The position numbers and the translations under genes are program-made. This document shows, piece by piece, positions 30,875 to 39,668 of a stretch of 43,765 nt of DNA. The stretch comes from Lachnospiraceae bacterium (GTDB lineage: Bacteria > Bacillota > Clostridia > Lachnospirales > Lachnospiraceae): the NCBI GenBank assembly GCA_016281385.1, contig JAEEIN010000153.1:1-43765 (forward strand), in the 5' to 3' direction. Position 1 is the first letter of the stretch. Every line of letters begins with the position of its first letter. The notes under the pieces are model-generated. The model saw nothing but the letters and a program-made list of their open reading frames with translations, had not been told where the DNA came from and made no database searches.

Positions 30875-30913
30875 TATACTCCTTTGGGAGTATAGTACTC
30901 CTTGAGGAGTACT
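30875..30913 (-). promoter_or_regulatory. Tandem palindromic operators before the DUF3990 gene
   Basis: Palindrome A has arms TATACTCC (30875-30882) and GGAGTATA (30887-30894) around TTTG. Palindrome B has arms AGTACTCCT (30894-30902) and AGGAGTACT (30905-30913) around TG. The shared half-site is TACTCC, and the centres are 19 bp apart. Palindrome A includes the ribosome binding site of the DUF3990 gene, so a bound repressor could block both transcription and translation. The XRE protein encoded downstream is the likely ligand. Confidence 0.75.
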
Positions 30914-30934
30914 TGTGTCAATAAAAAGAAAATT

Positions 30935-30963
30935 CCCCCGCGGAACGCTCAGTTCCGAGGGGG
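30935..30963 (-). terminator. Terminator of the pullulanase gene
   Basis: CCCCC plus CGGAAC (30935-30946) pairs with GTTCCG plus GGGGG (30952-30963) with one G-A mismatch and a five-base loop. On the minus strand it is followed by AATTTTCTTTTT, and it lies 24 bp after the pullulanase stop. Confidence 0.88.
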
Positions 30964-30987
30964 AGGTATCATGTCATTTCTTTATGA

Positions 30988-33699
30988 TCACTTTTTCTTT
31001 TTTCTGAGTGCAAGTGCACCGGCACCGGCTACTGCTGCGCCGCAGCCTATGAGGGCTGCGATGGGTCCGCTCTTGCTGCCGGATTCTTTGGTTTCTTCGG
31101 TGATCTCCGTGGTCTTTCCGACTCTTGAAGCATCTTCCTTAACAAGAACAAGGGCTGAAACAGGAGCAACCTTGGCGGTTCCTTCTACGCTGTAGAGGGC
31201 GGTGTTGCCTGCCTTTTCACCGTCGATATATGCGTTCCAGTTGCCTTCGGGAAGAGCGATGTTTTGTTCTTCCTCGCTTGCGTTGTAGAGGATATACATT
31301 TCCTCTGCGGGTTCGCCGTCAACTCCGCCGGTAATGTCGAAGCCCACTACATGGGATTCAAGGCCGGTGAGTTCGGTAATGTGAGAATTTACTTCCTCGG
31401 CGGTGGTAAGTCTTAATACGCCGTGAGCCTTTCTGAAGGCGATAAGGCCTTTGTAATACTCAAATACCGCTGCATACTTGGAATCCTCAAGGCTTGACCA
31501 GTCGATAAGGTTAACGTCGTCGCCTGCGTTGTAGCTGTTTGAATTGTAGGTTCCGTCGCTGTTTGTTTTTGTACGGAGCATCTCTTCTCCCGCCTGCATG
31601 AAAGGAGTTCCCTCTGCAAGGATGTAAACGGAAGCGGCGAGATTGTTCATCTTAATGATCTCTTCGTCGGAAGCATCGCTTCTTGAAAGCCTTAATCTGT
31701 CGTAGAGTGTGTTATTGTCGTGACAGGAAGCATAGTTGATTGTCTGAGTGGGGTTGATACACCAGTTATCAAGACCCTTGAAGCATCTGGTGATCTTTGA
31801 CTCAAAGCCCGAAGCTCCGGAAACAAAGCCTGCGCCCGTATCAAAAACACTTCCCTTAAGTCCGTCGCGGATTGTGTCGTTAAAGTATGAGAAGTCGGGT
31901 GTTTCTTCCGAATTCACCTGTGTTGCCAGTGTCACATCGTCCTTGGTAACAAGGGTGGTAAGGGACCAACCCTCGCCGTAGAAGATAACATCGGGGTGAG
32001 TCTCGTGAACGGTTGTAACGATCTCATTGATGGTATCCGTGTCCATAAGTCCCACAAGGTCAAATCTGAAGCCGTCGATGTGATACTCGTCAGCCCAGTA
32101 ATTTACCGAATCAACAATGTACTTCTTGACCATGCTTCTTTCCGTAGCGGTATCGTTTCCGCAGCCGGATCCGCTTGAATAGGAACCCTCTTCCGTAATT
32201 CTGGAAAAATAACCCGGAACGAGCTGATTAAAGCAGAAATCCTTCGCGCTGAATACGTGATTGTAAACAACGTCCATAACAACTGAAATGCCGTTATCGT
32301 GAAGACCCTTGACCATCTGCTTCATTTCGGAAACACGGACCTCTCCGTTATAAGGATCCGTTGAGTAGGTTCCTTCGGGGATGTTGTAATTCTGAGGGTC
32401 GTAACCCCAGTTATATACGCCGTTTGCTTTTGTTGTTTCGTCAAGAGAACCGAAATCGTACATGGGAAGGATGTGAAGATGTGTCACACCCAATTCCTTT
32501 ATGTGATCAAGACCGGTCTTAATGCCTGAAGCCGTTGTTGTTCCTGTCTCGCATACACCGAGGAATTTACCCTGGTTTGTGATACCGTTGTCGGGACCCA
32601 CAGTGAAGTCTCTTACATGTGTCTCATATATGATCGCATCGGTAATACCAAGATCCGCGTTGGGATTTGTGTCCTTATCCCAGCCTTCGGGATCGGTGGA
32701 GTCAAGGTCAAGAACCATTGAACGCTTACCGTTTGCTCCCGAAGATCTTGCATATGGATCCATCACGGTGCTTGTTTTTCCATCGATGGTAACTGCGTAT
32801 GTGTAATATGTTCCGTTAAGATCGCCGTTTACCTCACATACCCATGTACCGTTAACGTCGGGAGTCATCTCAACTTCCTCGATAAGGTCGTTCTGAGCTG
32901 CGGTTCCGGATTCGAATCTCTTAATGGACATTTTCTCAGCAGTGGGAGCCCATACACGGAAGCTTGTTTTTTCCTTCGTGTATGTGTAGCCCAGGTCGTC
33001 GCCGGTATATGTATACTTGTTTTCAAATTCCTCAGTTGAATAAATGATGGGCATATTTATGTTGTAGGCAGTGTCACCGTAAGTAACACTGTAGCTCTTT
33101 GCCCCGTCAAGCTCTTCGGATAAAGTCAGCATGTAAACATTGTCTCCCTTATATGTTACTTCCGAAATTCCGATCTCACCGGCCCTTCCGGAAACCGTAA
33201 ATGCAGTTTCATAATCCTCAAGTTCAGCAGTCATTGTAACAAGAACACTTCCCGCGCCGTCGTACTTAGCGGTCTTGAGCTTTATTCCTATGACAACATC
33301 GTCGCCGTATTCCTTGGTATATCCTTCAACGCCGGACTCCACATAAACATGCACCGTTCCGGTCACAACCTCGGAAATATCTATAAACTGGTCCATATCG
33401 ATGTCCTTGGTCCAGTCCTGTGTACGCACGATGAAACCGATGCTCATTGTTCCGGGCGTAACATCCATGGTAGCAACCATTTCGCCGCCTTCATCGGAAA
33501 ATGCGTATCCTGCGCCGTCCTTGCCCTGTTCCCAAAGCCATACGTCCCAGCCGTCATATGCTTCGTCTGCCCTGTGATAGTGCACCTTAAGCACCGGACC
33601 GCCTTCTGCTTCTGCCTTAACCGGAAAAACAAAAAGACTGAACACGCTTGCCAGTACCATGACCAAAGCCATCAGAAACGAATTGATCCTTCTCTGCAT
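30988..33699 (-). CDS. pulA: Extracellular type I pullulanase (GH13)
   Basis: This protein has 903 residues. The signal peptide is 1-32 (cut near VKAEAEG), followed by a CBM41-like starch-binding module (LKVHYHRADEAYDGWDVWLW). A beta-sandwich N-domain (YTYTKEKTSFRVWAPTAEK) and the pullulanase hallmark YNWGYDPQNYNIPEG come next. The four GH13 regions are DVVYNHV, GFRFDLVGL (nucleophile Asp), YGEGW (acid/base Glu) and YASCHDN. The C-terminus has a Thr/Glu/Ser linker, one hydrophobic helix (GPIAALIGCGAAVAGAGALA) and LRKKKK, with no LPxTG, so it is a membrane-tail anchor. It cleaves alpha-1,6 bonds of pullulan, amylopectin and glycogen at the cell surface. GGGAGG lies six bases before the ATG. 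Three TTTAC decamers precede the gene. Confidence 0.95.
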   Translation of the reverse strand: MQRRINSFLMALVMVLASVFSLFVFPVKAEAEGGPVLKVHYHRADEAYDGWDVWLWEQGKDGAGYAFSDEGGEMVATMDVTPGTMSIGFIVRTQDWTKDIDMDQFIDISEVVTGTVHVYVESGVEGYTKEYGDDVVIGIKLKTAKYDGAGSVLVTMTAELEDYETAFTVSGRAGEIGISEVTYKGDNVYMLTLSEELDGAKSYSVTYGDTAYNINMPIIYSTEEFENKYTYTGDDLGYTYTKEKTSFRVWAPTAEKMSIKRFESGTAAQNDLIEEVEMTPDVNGTWVCEVNGDLNGTYYTYAVTIDGKTSTVMDPYARSSGANGKRSMVLDLDSTDPEGWDKDTNPNADLGITDAIIYETHVRDFTVGPDNGITNQGKFLGVCETGTTTASGIKTGLDHIKELGVTHLHILPMYDFGSLDETTKANGVYNWGYDPQNYNIPEGTYSTDPYNGEVRVSEMKQMVKGLHDNGISVVMDVVYNHVFSAKDFCFNQLVPGYFSRITEEGSYSSGSGCGNDTATERSMVKKYIVDSVNYWADEYHIDGFRFDLVGLMDTDTINEIVTTVHETHPDVIFYGEGWSLTTLVTKDDVTLATQVNSEETPDFSYFNDTIRDGLKGSVFDTGAGFVSGASGFESKITRCFKGLDNWCINPTQTINYASCHDNNTLYDRLRLSRSDASDEEIIKMNNLAASVYILAEGTPFMQAGEEMLRTKTNSDGTYNSNSYNAGDDVNLIDWSSLEDSKYAAVFEYYKGLIAFRKAHGVLRLTTAEEVNSHITELTGLESHVVGFDITGGVDGEPAEEMYILYNASEEEQNIALPEGNWNAYIDGEKAGNTALYSVEGTAKVAPVSALVLVKEDASRVGKTTEITEETKESGSKSGPIAALIGCGAAVAGAGALALRKKKK

Positions 33700-33710
33700 A
33701 AAAACCTCCC

Positions 33711-33740
33711 TTTACGAAAATTTACGAAATTTTACAATTG
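33711..33740. repeat. Three tandem TTTAC decamers in front of pulA
   Basis: TTTACGAAAA (33711-33720), TTTACGAAAT (33721-33730) and TTTACAATTG (33731-33740) repeat at an exact 10-bp period, one helical turn, just above the pulA ribosome binding site. A TTGAAA on the minus strand (33760-33765) could be the -35. A regulator lying along one DNA face, or simple slippage, could explain the array. Confidence 0.5.
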
Positions 33741-33772
33741 TATGGTAGCAGATATTTGATAATTTTTCAATA

Positions 33773-34789
33773 TCAGTTCTTAGAAAACAATTTGGAGATA
33801 ATAAAGTCTGTGAATCTCTTCTCAACAATATAAAACAGAATTCCCGCTATGCAGCAATTGAGAATATTGAATACTAAAAGAAGCGGTCTTGAAGGAATAT
33901 ACACCGCCATATCGTTTACGAAGTTATAGTAGATCATCTGAACAAGAAAGATGTTAAAAGATGCCTTTCCCGCAAGCTCAAGAGGCCCAAAGCCCTTGTG
34001 ACATTTTCCGATGAGAATACAGAGGATCGGAATGATGTAGAGGCAGGTGAGCATGGAAGTAGTGCGCCACATTGTGAAGATGTGAGGCTCATAATCTGTA
34101 TAGGAAAAAAGGAATATGAACACAATTCCGAGGAGCAGCGAACATACACCCGTTATCTTTCCGACGGGAGATTTGAAGAAATCGGGCTCAAGTGCAAAGA
34201 AGGTGCCTGCAGCAACAACAAACAGATATCTGAAGAACAACAGTCTATACGTATAGTCGCTCATTCCGCCAAGATTTGCAGCCGCTTCAAAGATCACATT
34301 TGCTATAAAGCATCCTGCCAGTCCCACTGCTCGGAACTTCTTAATGACAAGATAAATAATGGGAAAAACAATAACCAACTGGATCATGACGGGAAAATAG
34401 TAGCTTCCCTGTCCCTTTCCGCCGGTAAGCCAGTCGAGGCAGAAGGCCCTGAGACCGTAGGTGATGACATTCACCAGATAGACTTTGAAGATACGAAAAA
34501 CGATCCACTCGGCTATGAATGCGATGGTAAACGGAATGACAAATCGAAGGAGTCTTTTTAAAACTCCTTTGATCGCATACATTTCGCCCAGCTTTTCAAA
34601 TCCCTTCTTCTTAAAGGACAATGCCGAAACGTATCCCGAAATGAACATAAAACAAGGAACCGCCATAGTTACCCAGAATGGAAAAAGAAACCGGTTTGTT
34701 TCACCGGTTTCATATGGGAAATGCAGCATTATGACAAAGATGATGAAGATGCCCTTAAGGGTATCCACAAAGCGGTTTCTTTCGCTCAT
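33773..34789 (-). CDS. Acyltransferase 3 family membrane protein
   Basis: This 338-residue protein has about ten hydrophobic helices. The opening RFVDTLKGIFIIFVIMLHF is the acyltransferase-3 signature, with the conserved R near the start and the catalytic-type His in helix 1. The TMAVPCFMFISGYVSAL segment is the second hallmark. OafA/NodX-like enzymes move acetyl or other acyl groups onto sugars at the membrane. It shares one base with the end of the upstream FAD oxidoreductase gene (ATGA-type junction), so it is part of the same transcript. The likely role is O-acylation of the glycan made by this operon. Confidence 0.88.
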   Translation of the reverse strand: MSERNRFVDTLKGIFIIFVIMLHFPYETGETNRFLFPFWVTMAVPCFMFISGYVSALSFKKKGFEKLGEMYAIKGVLKRLLRFVIPFTIAFIAEWIVFRIFKVYLVNVITYGLRAFCLDWLTGGKGQGSYYFPVMIQLVIVFPIIYLVIKKFRAVGLAGCFIANVIFEAAANLGGMSDYTYRLLFFRYLFVVAAGTFFALEPDFFKSPVGKITGVCSLLLGIVFIFLFSYTDYEPHIFTMWRTTSMLTCLYIIPILCILIGKCHKGFGPLELAGKASFNIFLVQMIYYNFVNDMAVYIPSRPLLLVFNILNCCIAGILFYIVEKRFTDFIISKLFSKN

Positions 34790-36369
34790 CAGTCTACTTC
34801 AGCCTCGTTTTCTTCTTCCTTTGAAGTCTCATGATATTCTTTTTCCGTGTTGACGCTCCAGATGTTGTCCTTGTTCTTGTTGCCGGAAATGATGTTCTTA
34901 ACGGCTTCGAAGGAGGTTACCATGGAGTGGTCGATATTGTTGTATCTGTGCTGTCCGTTACGGCCGACGCAGTAAAGGTTGTCGATGGTCTTTAAGTAGT
35001 CAACCAGGGTATCGATCTCCTCGTAGGTATCGAAATATGCGGGATAAGCCTTCTTCACCTTCTCCATATGGGTATCGATGACTTCCTCCGCACTTGAGAT
35101 GATACCGAGCTTCACCATTTCGGAAACGCCGAGTTTGGAGAATTCCTCCTCGGTCATGTTCCAGTATTCGTCGCCTTCGTTGACAAAATACTCAAGGCCC
35201 ACCCAGACTGTATTCTCAAGATCCTTGATCATGTAAGGTGACCAGTTGTTGTAGATCTGGAAACGGCCAAGCTTCACGCGACGGTCCTGAACATATACCC
35301 AGCAGTCGGGAACGATATTGGAAACGGTCTTAATATTCGTTTTGTTCTGAAGGTTAAGCTTCGGAACAAGAACACCCAGTGTCATGTAATCTCTGTAAGG
35401 AAGGCCTGCGGCGATACGCGCGGGATCTGCGGGAACATCGTTCATTCCGCCCACAAGATCCTTTAAGGGCATGGAAGAAATGAAGATATCGCCTTCAACC
35501 TCGGTCTCAACTCCGTCCTTAACATAGGTAAGGGAAGTAAGGACATTGTCCGCGTTCTTCTTAACCTTGATGACCTTTGCGTTCTTGATTATGGTTCCGC
35601 CAAGCTTCTCTATCTCGGAAGCGGTCACGTCCCAGAGTTCACCGGGACCTAACTTGGGGTATTTAAACTCCTCGATGAGGGAGGTGTTGACCTTACGGTT
35701 CTTTACCTTGAATACCTTGCCGAAAACGTCCTTTATGATACCGATGATGGAAAGCCCCTTCGTGCGCTGTGCGCCCCAGGAAGCATCGATCTCGCTGGGA
35801 TGACGTCCCCAGAGATTCTCGGTATAGTACTCAAAGAACATGGAATAAAGCTTCTTTCCGAAGCTGTTTATGTAGAAATTCTCAAGATTGTCCTCGGGAC
35901 GCTTGTGAAAGATCGAACCAAGGTATGAAAAGCCCACTTTCATGGTGGTCAAAAAGCCGAAATTCTTAAAAGTTTCGGGCTTTAAGGAAATGGGATAATC
36001 ATAAAATTTGTCATCAAAAAGAATACGGGAGACCCTGTGTCTGGTAAGCATTACCCTGTCTTCTTTTTCGGGATCGGGGCCGCCTTCCGAAAGGGGCATG
36101 GGGCGATTCAGGATTATGTCGTCATATGTGGGGGCACCCTGCATGGGAAGCATCTTGTCCCACCACGCATTGACCTCGGGCACCTTCGTAAAGAAACGGT
36201 GTCCTCCCATATCCATACGGTTTCCCTTGTATTCTACGGTCTTGGAAATGCCGCCGAAGCAGTCGCTTTCTTCAAAAACAACAACCTCGATATCCTTTGT
36301 TTTTGAAAGAAGTTCGTATGCAGCTGTAAGGCCGGCAGGTCCGCCGCCAATAACCAGAGCTTTCTTCAT
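34789..36369 (-). CDS. FAD-dependent oxidoreductase (UGM/protoporphyrinogen-oxidase-like)
   Basis: This protein has 526 residues. The Rossmann FAD motif [14 protein letters not shown] is at residues 8-21, followed by the GG-x-S-x-T segment ([20 protein letters not shown]) typical of the amine-oxidase/UGM-like clan. [27 protein letters not shown] recalls the UDP-galactopyranose mutase fold. The C-terminal [20 protein letters not shown] is the late FAD-binding motif. Proteins of this group beside glycosyltransferases are thought to act on nucleotide sugars or lipid-linked sugars. It is distinct from glf at 28357. The tail after residue 500 is very acidic. Confidence 0.8.
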   Translation of the reverse strand: MKKALVIGGGPAGLTAAYELLSKTKDIEVVVFEESDCFGGISKTVEYKGNRMDMGGHRFFTKVPEVNAWWDKMLPMQGAPTYDDIILNRPMPLSEGGPDPEKEDRVMLTRHRVSRILFDDKFYDYPISLKPETFKNFGFLTTMKVGFSYLGSIFHKRPEDNLENFYINSFGKKLYSMFFEYYTENLWGRHPSEIDASWGAQRTKGLSIIGIIKDVFGKVFKVKNRKVNTSLIEEFKYPKLGPGELWDVTASEIEKLGGTIIKNAKVIKVKKNADNVLTSLTYVKDGVETEVEGDIFISSMPLKDLVGGMNDVPADPARIAAGLPYRDYMTLGVLVPKLNLQNKTNIKTVSNIVPDCWVYVQDRRVKLGRFQIYNNWSPYMIKDLENTVWVGLEYFVNEGDEYWNMTEEEFSKLGVSEMVKLGIISSAEEVIDTHMEKVKKAYPAYFDTYEEIDTLVDYLKTIDNLYCVGRNGQHRYNNIDHSMVTSFEAVKNIISGNKNKDNIWSVNTEKEYHETSKEEENEAEVD

Positions 36370-36387
36370 GAAACTCTCCTATAAAAG

Positions 36388-37374
36388 TTATTTTCTCTTC
36401 TTAAACATGGACTGACGCGCTCCGTGATTGGCCTCTCTGTGGGCAAGCACATCCTCCACCGCATCCATTCTGAGTCCCGCATCAATGAAATCACAGTACT
36501 TACAGAAACCGTAATTGGATCTGGTTTCCCTGATGGATTCACGAAGTTCCTTGTACTTACGGGAATTCCATGCGTCCTTAAGGCTTTCCTTGGTAAGATC
36601 CCCGAAGGTCGTAACTTCGAAATTGTCGCAGCAGCAGATTCCCAGTCGCCCATCGGGGAAAATGAACACATCCGTGTAGGGCATAAGGCAGGTCTCGGTG
36701 ATGATCTTTACATCGTTTTGCTTGTTGGGAGCTGAGCCTGCGCGGTTTGTGAGCACTGCGTTCTTGTAGCGCATCTGTATCAGAAGATCCACATCCTTGA
36801 ATTCATCGGGATGGGACTTGGCATATTCATAAATCTCTTTAACATTGTCATGGAGCTTCATGTCCAGACAGTAGTTATTGATAATAAGCTGATTTACGTA
36901 AGGAATAACTGCCCTTACCTTATCTACATCAAGAAGCAGGCCGTTTGTGGAAAGAAAGATGAAACTGTCCGGAAGCTTCTCTCTGCAGTATTTGTGAAAC
37001 TCGATGATCCTGGGATCGATAAAGGGCTCGTTGTTTCCGTAAAGGGTAAGGTGCCCTTTGTAGCCCCAGTCAGCCAGCTGATCGATGATGGAATAAAAAA
37101 GCTTCTCGTCCATCATGCAGTAAGGGCGCTTCTCCGCATACTTGTTGGCGGTACAAAAAGCGCAGTCGGAATTGCAGCGGTTTACCGTTTCCAGATTTAC
37201 GATAAGGGGCTGAGGAGTCTCCTCACTTCCCAAAAAGTAATCTATGTAAGCTTTCTGTGTTTTGTTCCTTGTTTTTCTTAATAATCCGACGTAACCGTTG
37301 GACGTAAGCTTCGGAAACCAGATCTGTAAATGCCAGCCCAGCCAGCCTCCGAAATTGTGGTATGAAACAGACAT
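36388..37374 (-). CDS. Radical SAM enzyme with SPASM-like C-terminus
   Basis: This protein has 328 residues from the ATG at 37374, which has AAGGAG ten bases upstream. The longer frame to 37422 has no such site. The radical SAM cluster is CNSDCAFC (C-x3-C-x2-C) near residue 68, followed by GNNEPF and later beta strands. The C-terminal part has CCCDNFEVTTFGDLTKESLK and GFCKYC, matching the extra Fe-S ligands of SPASM/twitch domains. SPASM enzymes modify peptides or sugars. The neighbours are glycan genes, so a sugar or glycolipid substrate is more likely than a peptide (inference). The gene lies 18 bp before the FAD oxidoreductase gene. Confidence 0.88.
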   Translation of the reverse strand: MSVSYHNFGGWLGWHLQIWFPKLTSNGYVGLLRKTRNKTQKAYIDYFLGSEETPQPLIVNLETVNRCNSDCAFCTANKYAEKRPYCMMDEKLFYSIIDQLADWGYKGHLTLYGNNEPFIDPRIIEFHKYCREKLPDSFIFLSTNGLLLDVDKVRAVIPYVNQLIINNYCLDMKLHDNVKEIYEYAKSHPDEFKDVDLLIQMRYKNAVLTNRAGSAPNKQNDVKIITETCLMPYTDVFIFPDGRLGICCCDNFEVTTFGDLTKESLKDAWNSRKYKELRESIRETRSNYGFCKYCDFIDAGLRMDAVEDVLAHREANHGARQSMFKKRK

Positions 37375-37461
37375 ACTGTCATTACTCCTTGTCAATAAAA
37401 ATCCTAACTTCAATTGTATCAATCATTGTCTTTGCGGTCAAGAAATCCGCGGCTTTACAAG

Positions 37462-38544
37462 CTATATCTGCTCGTTCTGACGATGTATGGAAGGCTCCTC
37501 GTAAGCATCCATGAAATCGGGGCCCAGACGTATCGCTTCATCCGCAAAAGTAATGGCCTTCATCTCCGTCAAAACTCCCACGGCCTTCTTGAAATGAAGT
37601 CCCGGGAAGAAGTTTAAAAGCTCCATGGGAACGGTAGCATCAAACTGGGGATACTCCGCAAATTCCTTCCTGTAATCAAGCACATCCCTGGGATGTGGCT
37701 TTATGAAGATCCTGCCCTCAGGCTCGTACATCTTAATTATATCTTCAAAGATCTTTTTCCTCACATCAAGGGTGCATAAAGGATCAGTAAGAATAAGCAC
37801 CTTGTCATCATCCCCCATCGCATCGATCTGGGCCTGCAAAGAATCGATATCACGGATGAATGCCTTTAAAAGAAGCTTCTTGTCATCCTCCGTTAAACGG
37901 TCCGTCAGCTGCTTTCTCGGAACCTCGATATAATAGGGGCTCTTGTACTTTATGGCAGAGATGTCATTAACCTCCATGTCCTTGCAGTACCTGGCATAGC
38001 CGTTCTGAACGAAGATCAGGTTCAGCTTCTTTGAAAGAAAGACCTTAAGTCCGAAATGGGTCCGGTTAGCAAATCTCGCATGATCGATATTCGCAACCGA
38101 GTTAAGCCCGTCTTCCATGGCATGATAATAGATCCTGTGCTTTGTAAGATAGGTCCCTATGGGGTCCTCGTCGCAGTAAACATATATATCGCCGTATTCC
38201 TTGAAATTCACGGGAACGTAAGGTTCAAGGCACTTGGCAAATCTCGAGGTCCGTCTGATCCTTCTGACAGTGTTTGCCACAAAATTCGTATATTTCGAGT
38301 ACTTCTCAAGCTCCGGGAAATGGCTCTCCCTCTTTTCATCGAAGGGAATGACTTCCTTAAATACTCCCGTAGAAAGAACACGTTCCCCAAGATCCTCAAA
38401 GTCATTGGACATTTTGGAAAGAACAAGGGTCGCCTCTCCGGGATCCTTACCTGCGGCCTTGGAATCGGCCATTATCTTTAATTCCTTTAAAAAACTGACA
38501 TACGCATGGTAGTACGTATGGCAGACATAGATCCTGTCTTTCAT
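37462..38544 (-). CDS. GT52-like glycosyltransferase
   Basis: This protein has 360 residues from the ATG at 38544, which has GAGGTG upstream; the frame extends to 38607 without a ribosome binding site. The opening YVCHTYYHAYVSFLKEL, the central YYHAMEDGLNSVAN and the C-terminal RIFIKPHPRDVLDYRKEF with TVPMELLNFF are the pattern of GT52 sialyltransferase-like and related lipooligosaccharide transferases. The K-P-H-P-R motif binds the nucleotide. The donor (CMP-sialic acid-like or other) cannot be read from the sequence. It is the first gene of the operon running down to 33773. Confidence 0.7.
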   Translation of the reverse strand: MKDRIYVCHTYYHAYVSFLKELKIMADSKAAGKDPGEATLVLSKMSNDFEDLGERVLSTGVFKEVIPFDEKRESHFPELEKYSKYTNFVANTVRRIRRTSRFAKCLEPYVPVNFKEYGDIYVYCDEDPIGTYLTKHRIYYHAMEDGLNSVANIDHARFANRTHFGLKVFLSKKLNLIFVQNGYARYCKDMEVNDISAIKYKSPYYIEVPRKQLTDRLTEDDKKLLLKAFIRDIDSLQAQIDAMGDDDKVLILTDPLCTLDVRKKIFEDIIKMYEPEGRIFIKPHPRDVLDYRKEFAEYPQFDATVPMELLNFFPGLHFKKAVGVLTEMKAITFADEAIRLGPDFMDAYEEPSIHRQNEQI

Positions 38545-38635
38545 TTTCACCTCACATCCCCACAAGTATACCCCAAACCCTTTTTCTTTTCCACATATCA
38601 GCCCCACTCTTTACCAATTCTTAAGATGTCCTTCG

Positions 38636-38664
38636 TTGAAAAAAAAGAAAAAAACCGATATAGT
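38636..38664 (+). promoter_or_regulatory. Promoter of the two-gene glycosyltransferase operon
   Basis: TTGAAA (38636-38641), a 17-bp A-rich spacer and TATAGT (38659-38664) lie 30 bp before the ATG at 38694, whose ribosome site is CGGAG (38679-38683). This strong near-consensus promoter lies in the divergent gap. Confidence 0.7.
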
Positions 38665-38693
38665 TAAATAGATAAATCCATCGGAGAATATCT

Positions 38694-39668
38694 ATGAAAA
38701 ATCTGATCACATGTGCCTTCGCTTTTAAAGAAGGCTTCGGCACATCACAACAGCTGAATAAAGCAGCCGGTGCCGAGACCACTGAGATGTATTTAAAGAA
38801 CATCTTAACGGCCCTCGCCTCCGCAAAGATCCACAATCCCGACGCTGATGTCGTTCTTTCCGTGAACACCGATATCGGCGATGCTTGGACCAAGCGGTTT
38901 GAGTCTGCGGGTGTTAAAGTCCGCCGGATGGATTTCGACACATTTGTCGTTCCCAAGGAATTCCCCTGGTCACTGGCATTTTTCAAGATCTGCGTCTTAA
39001 ATACTTGGGTTCGGGAAGGTGCTCACGATCATTACCTTGTTCTCGACGCTGACACCTTCACCACCAAAAGCTACGAAGACCTCTGGAAAGAGGCCGATCT
39101 TGGCGTAGTCCTCTATCCCCTGGGCCATACGTTCTCCCATCGTGACAGAGATGTCATCAGAAGGGACTTTGCAACGCTCTATCCCGAAGAATCCAAACGT
39201 CTTCCCATTACCCATTACGGCGGTGAATTCGTTTGCGGAAGCAAAAATGACATGGTTGTTTTCATGGATAAATGCACCGAGATCTTTGAACGGATCTCCT
39301 CAAAGGGCTTTAAGGTTGAGGAAAAGGTGGGCGACGAGGACATCTGGTCCATCGCGGCAGCTTTGCTTTCGGGAAGCCTTAACGTGATCGCAGCAACCCC
39401 CTACGTGTTCAGGTTCTGGACCACGGATATCTTTTACCTGGTTTCCACCTGCACCGTTTCAAATCCCGTCTGCGTATGGCACCTTCCCCAGGAAAAAGAA
39501 ACAGGCCTCATAAGGCTTTACGAATACTACTGCAAAAACAAAGCATTCCCTTCCCCCGAAAAATCCGCAAAGATGCTGGGGATCGTAAAGGCAAAAAGAC
39601 CTTTTAACTTCTACACATTTTCAAATATGGTAAACGGAAAGTTAAGAAAATGGAAGATAAAAAAATAA
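38694..39668 (+). CDS. Glycosyltransferase (GT-A type, GT8-like)
   Basis: This protein has 324 residues. The D-x-D-type metal motif is LVLDADTFTT at about residues 112-121, with an upstream substrate strand DVVLSVNTDIGDAW and a downstream THYGGEFVCGSKNDM loop, the order seen in GT8-like retaining transferases. There is no membrane segment. The donor is unknown. It overlaps the next gene by 19 bases, so the two are co-translated. Confidence 0.7.
   Translation: MKNLITCAFAFKEGFGTSQQLNKAAGAETTEMYLKNILTALASAKIHNPDADVVLSVNTDIGDAWTKRFESAGVKVRRMDFDTFVVPKEFPWSLAFFKICVLNTWVREGAHDHYLVLDADTFTTKSYEDLWKEADLGVVLYPLGHTFSHRDRDVIRRDFATLYPEESKRLPITHYGGEFVCGSKNDMVVFMDKCTEIFERISSKGFKVEEKVGDEDIWSIAAALLSGSLNVIAATPYVFRFWTTDIFYLVSTCTVSNPVCVWHLPQEKETGLIRLYEYYCKNKAFPSPEKSAKMLGIVKAKRPFNFYTFSNMVNGKLRKWKIKK

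Noticed and set aside
33998-34561. Plus-strand 187-codon frame
   Set aside because: It is antisense to the acyltransferase-3 gene, and its charged composition is the complement of membrane helices.
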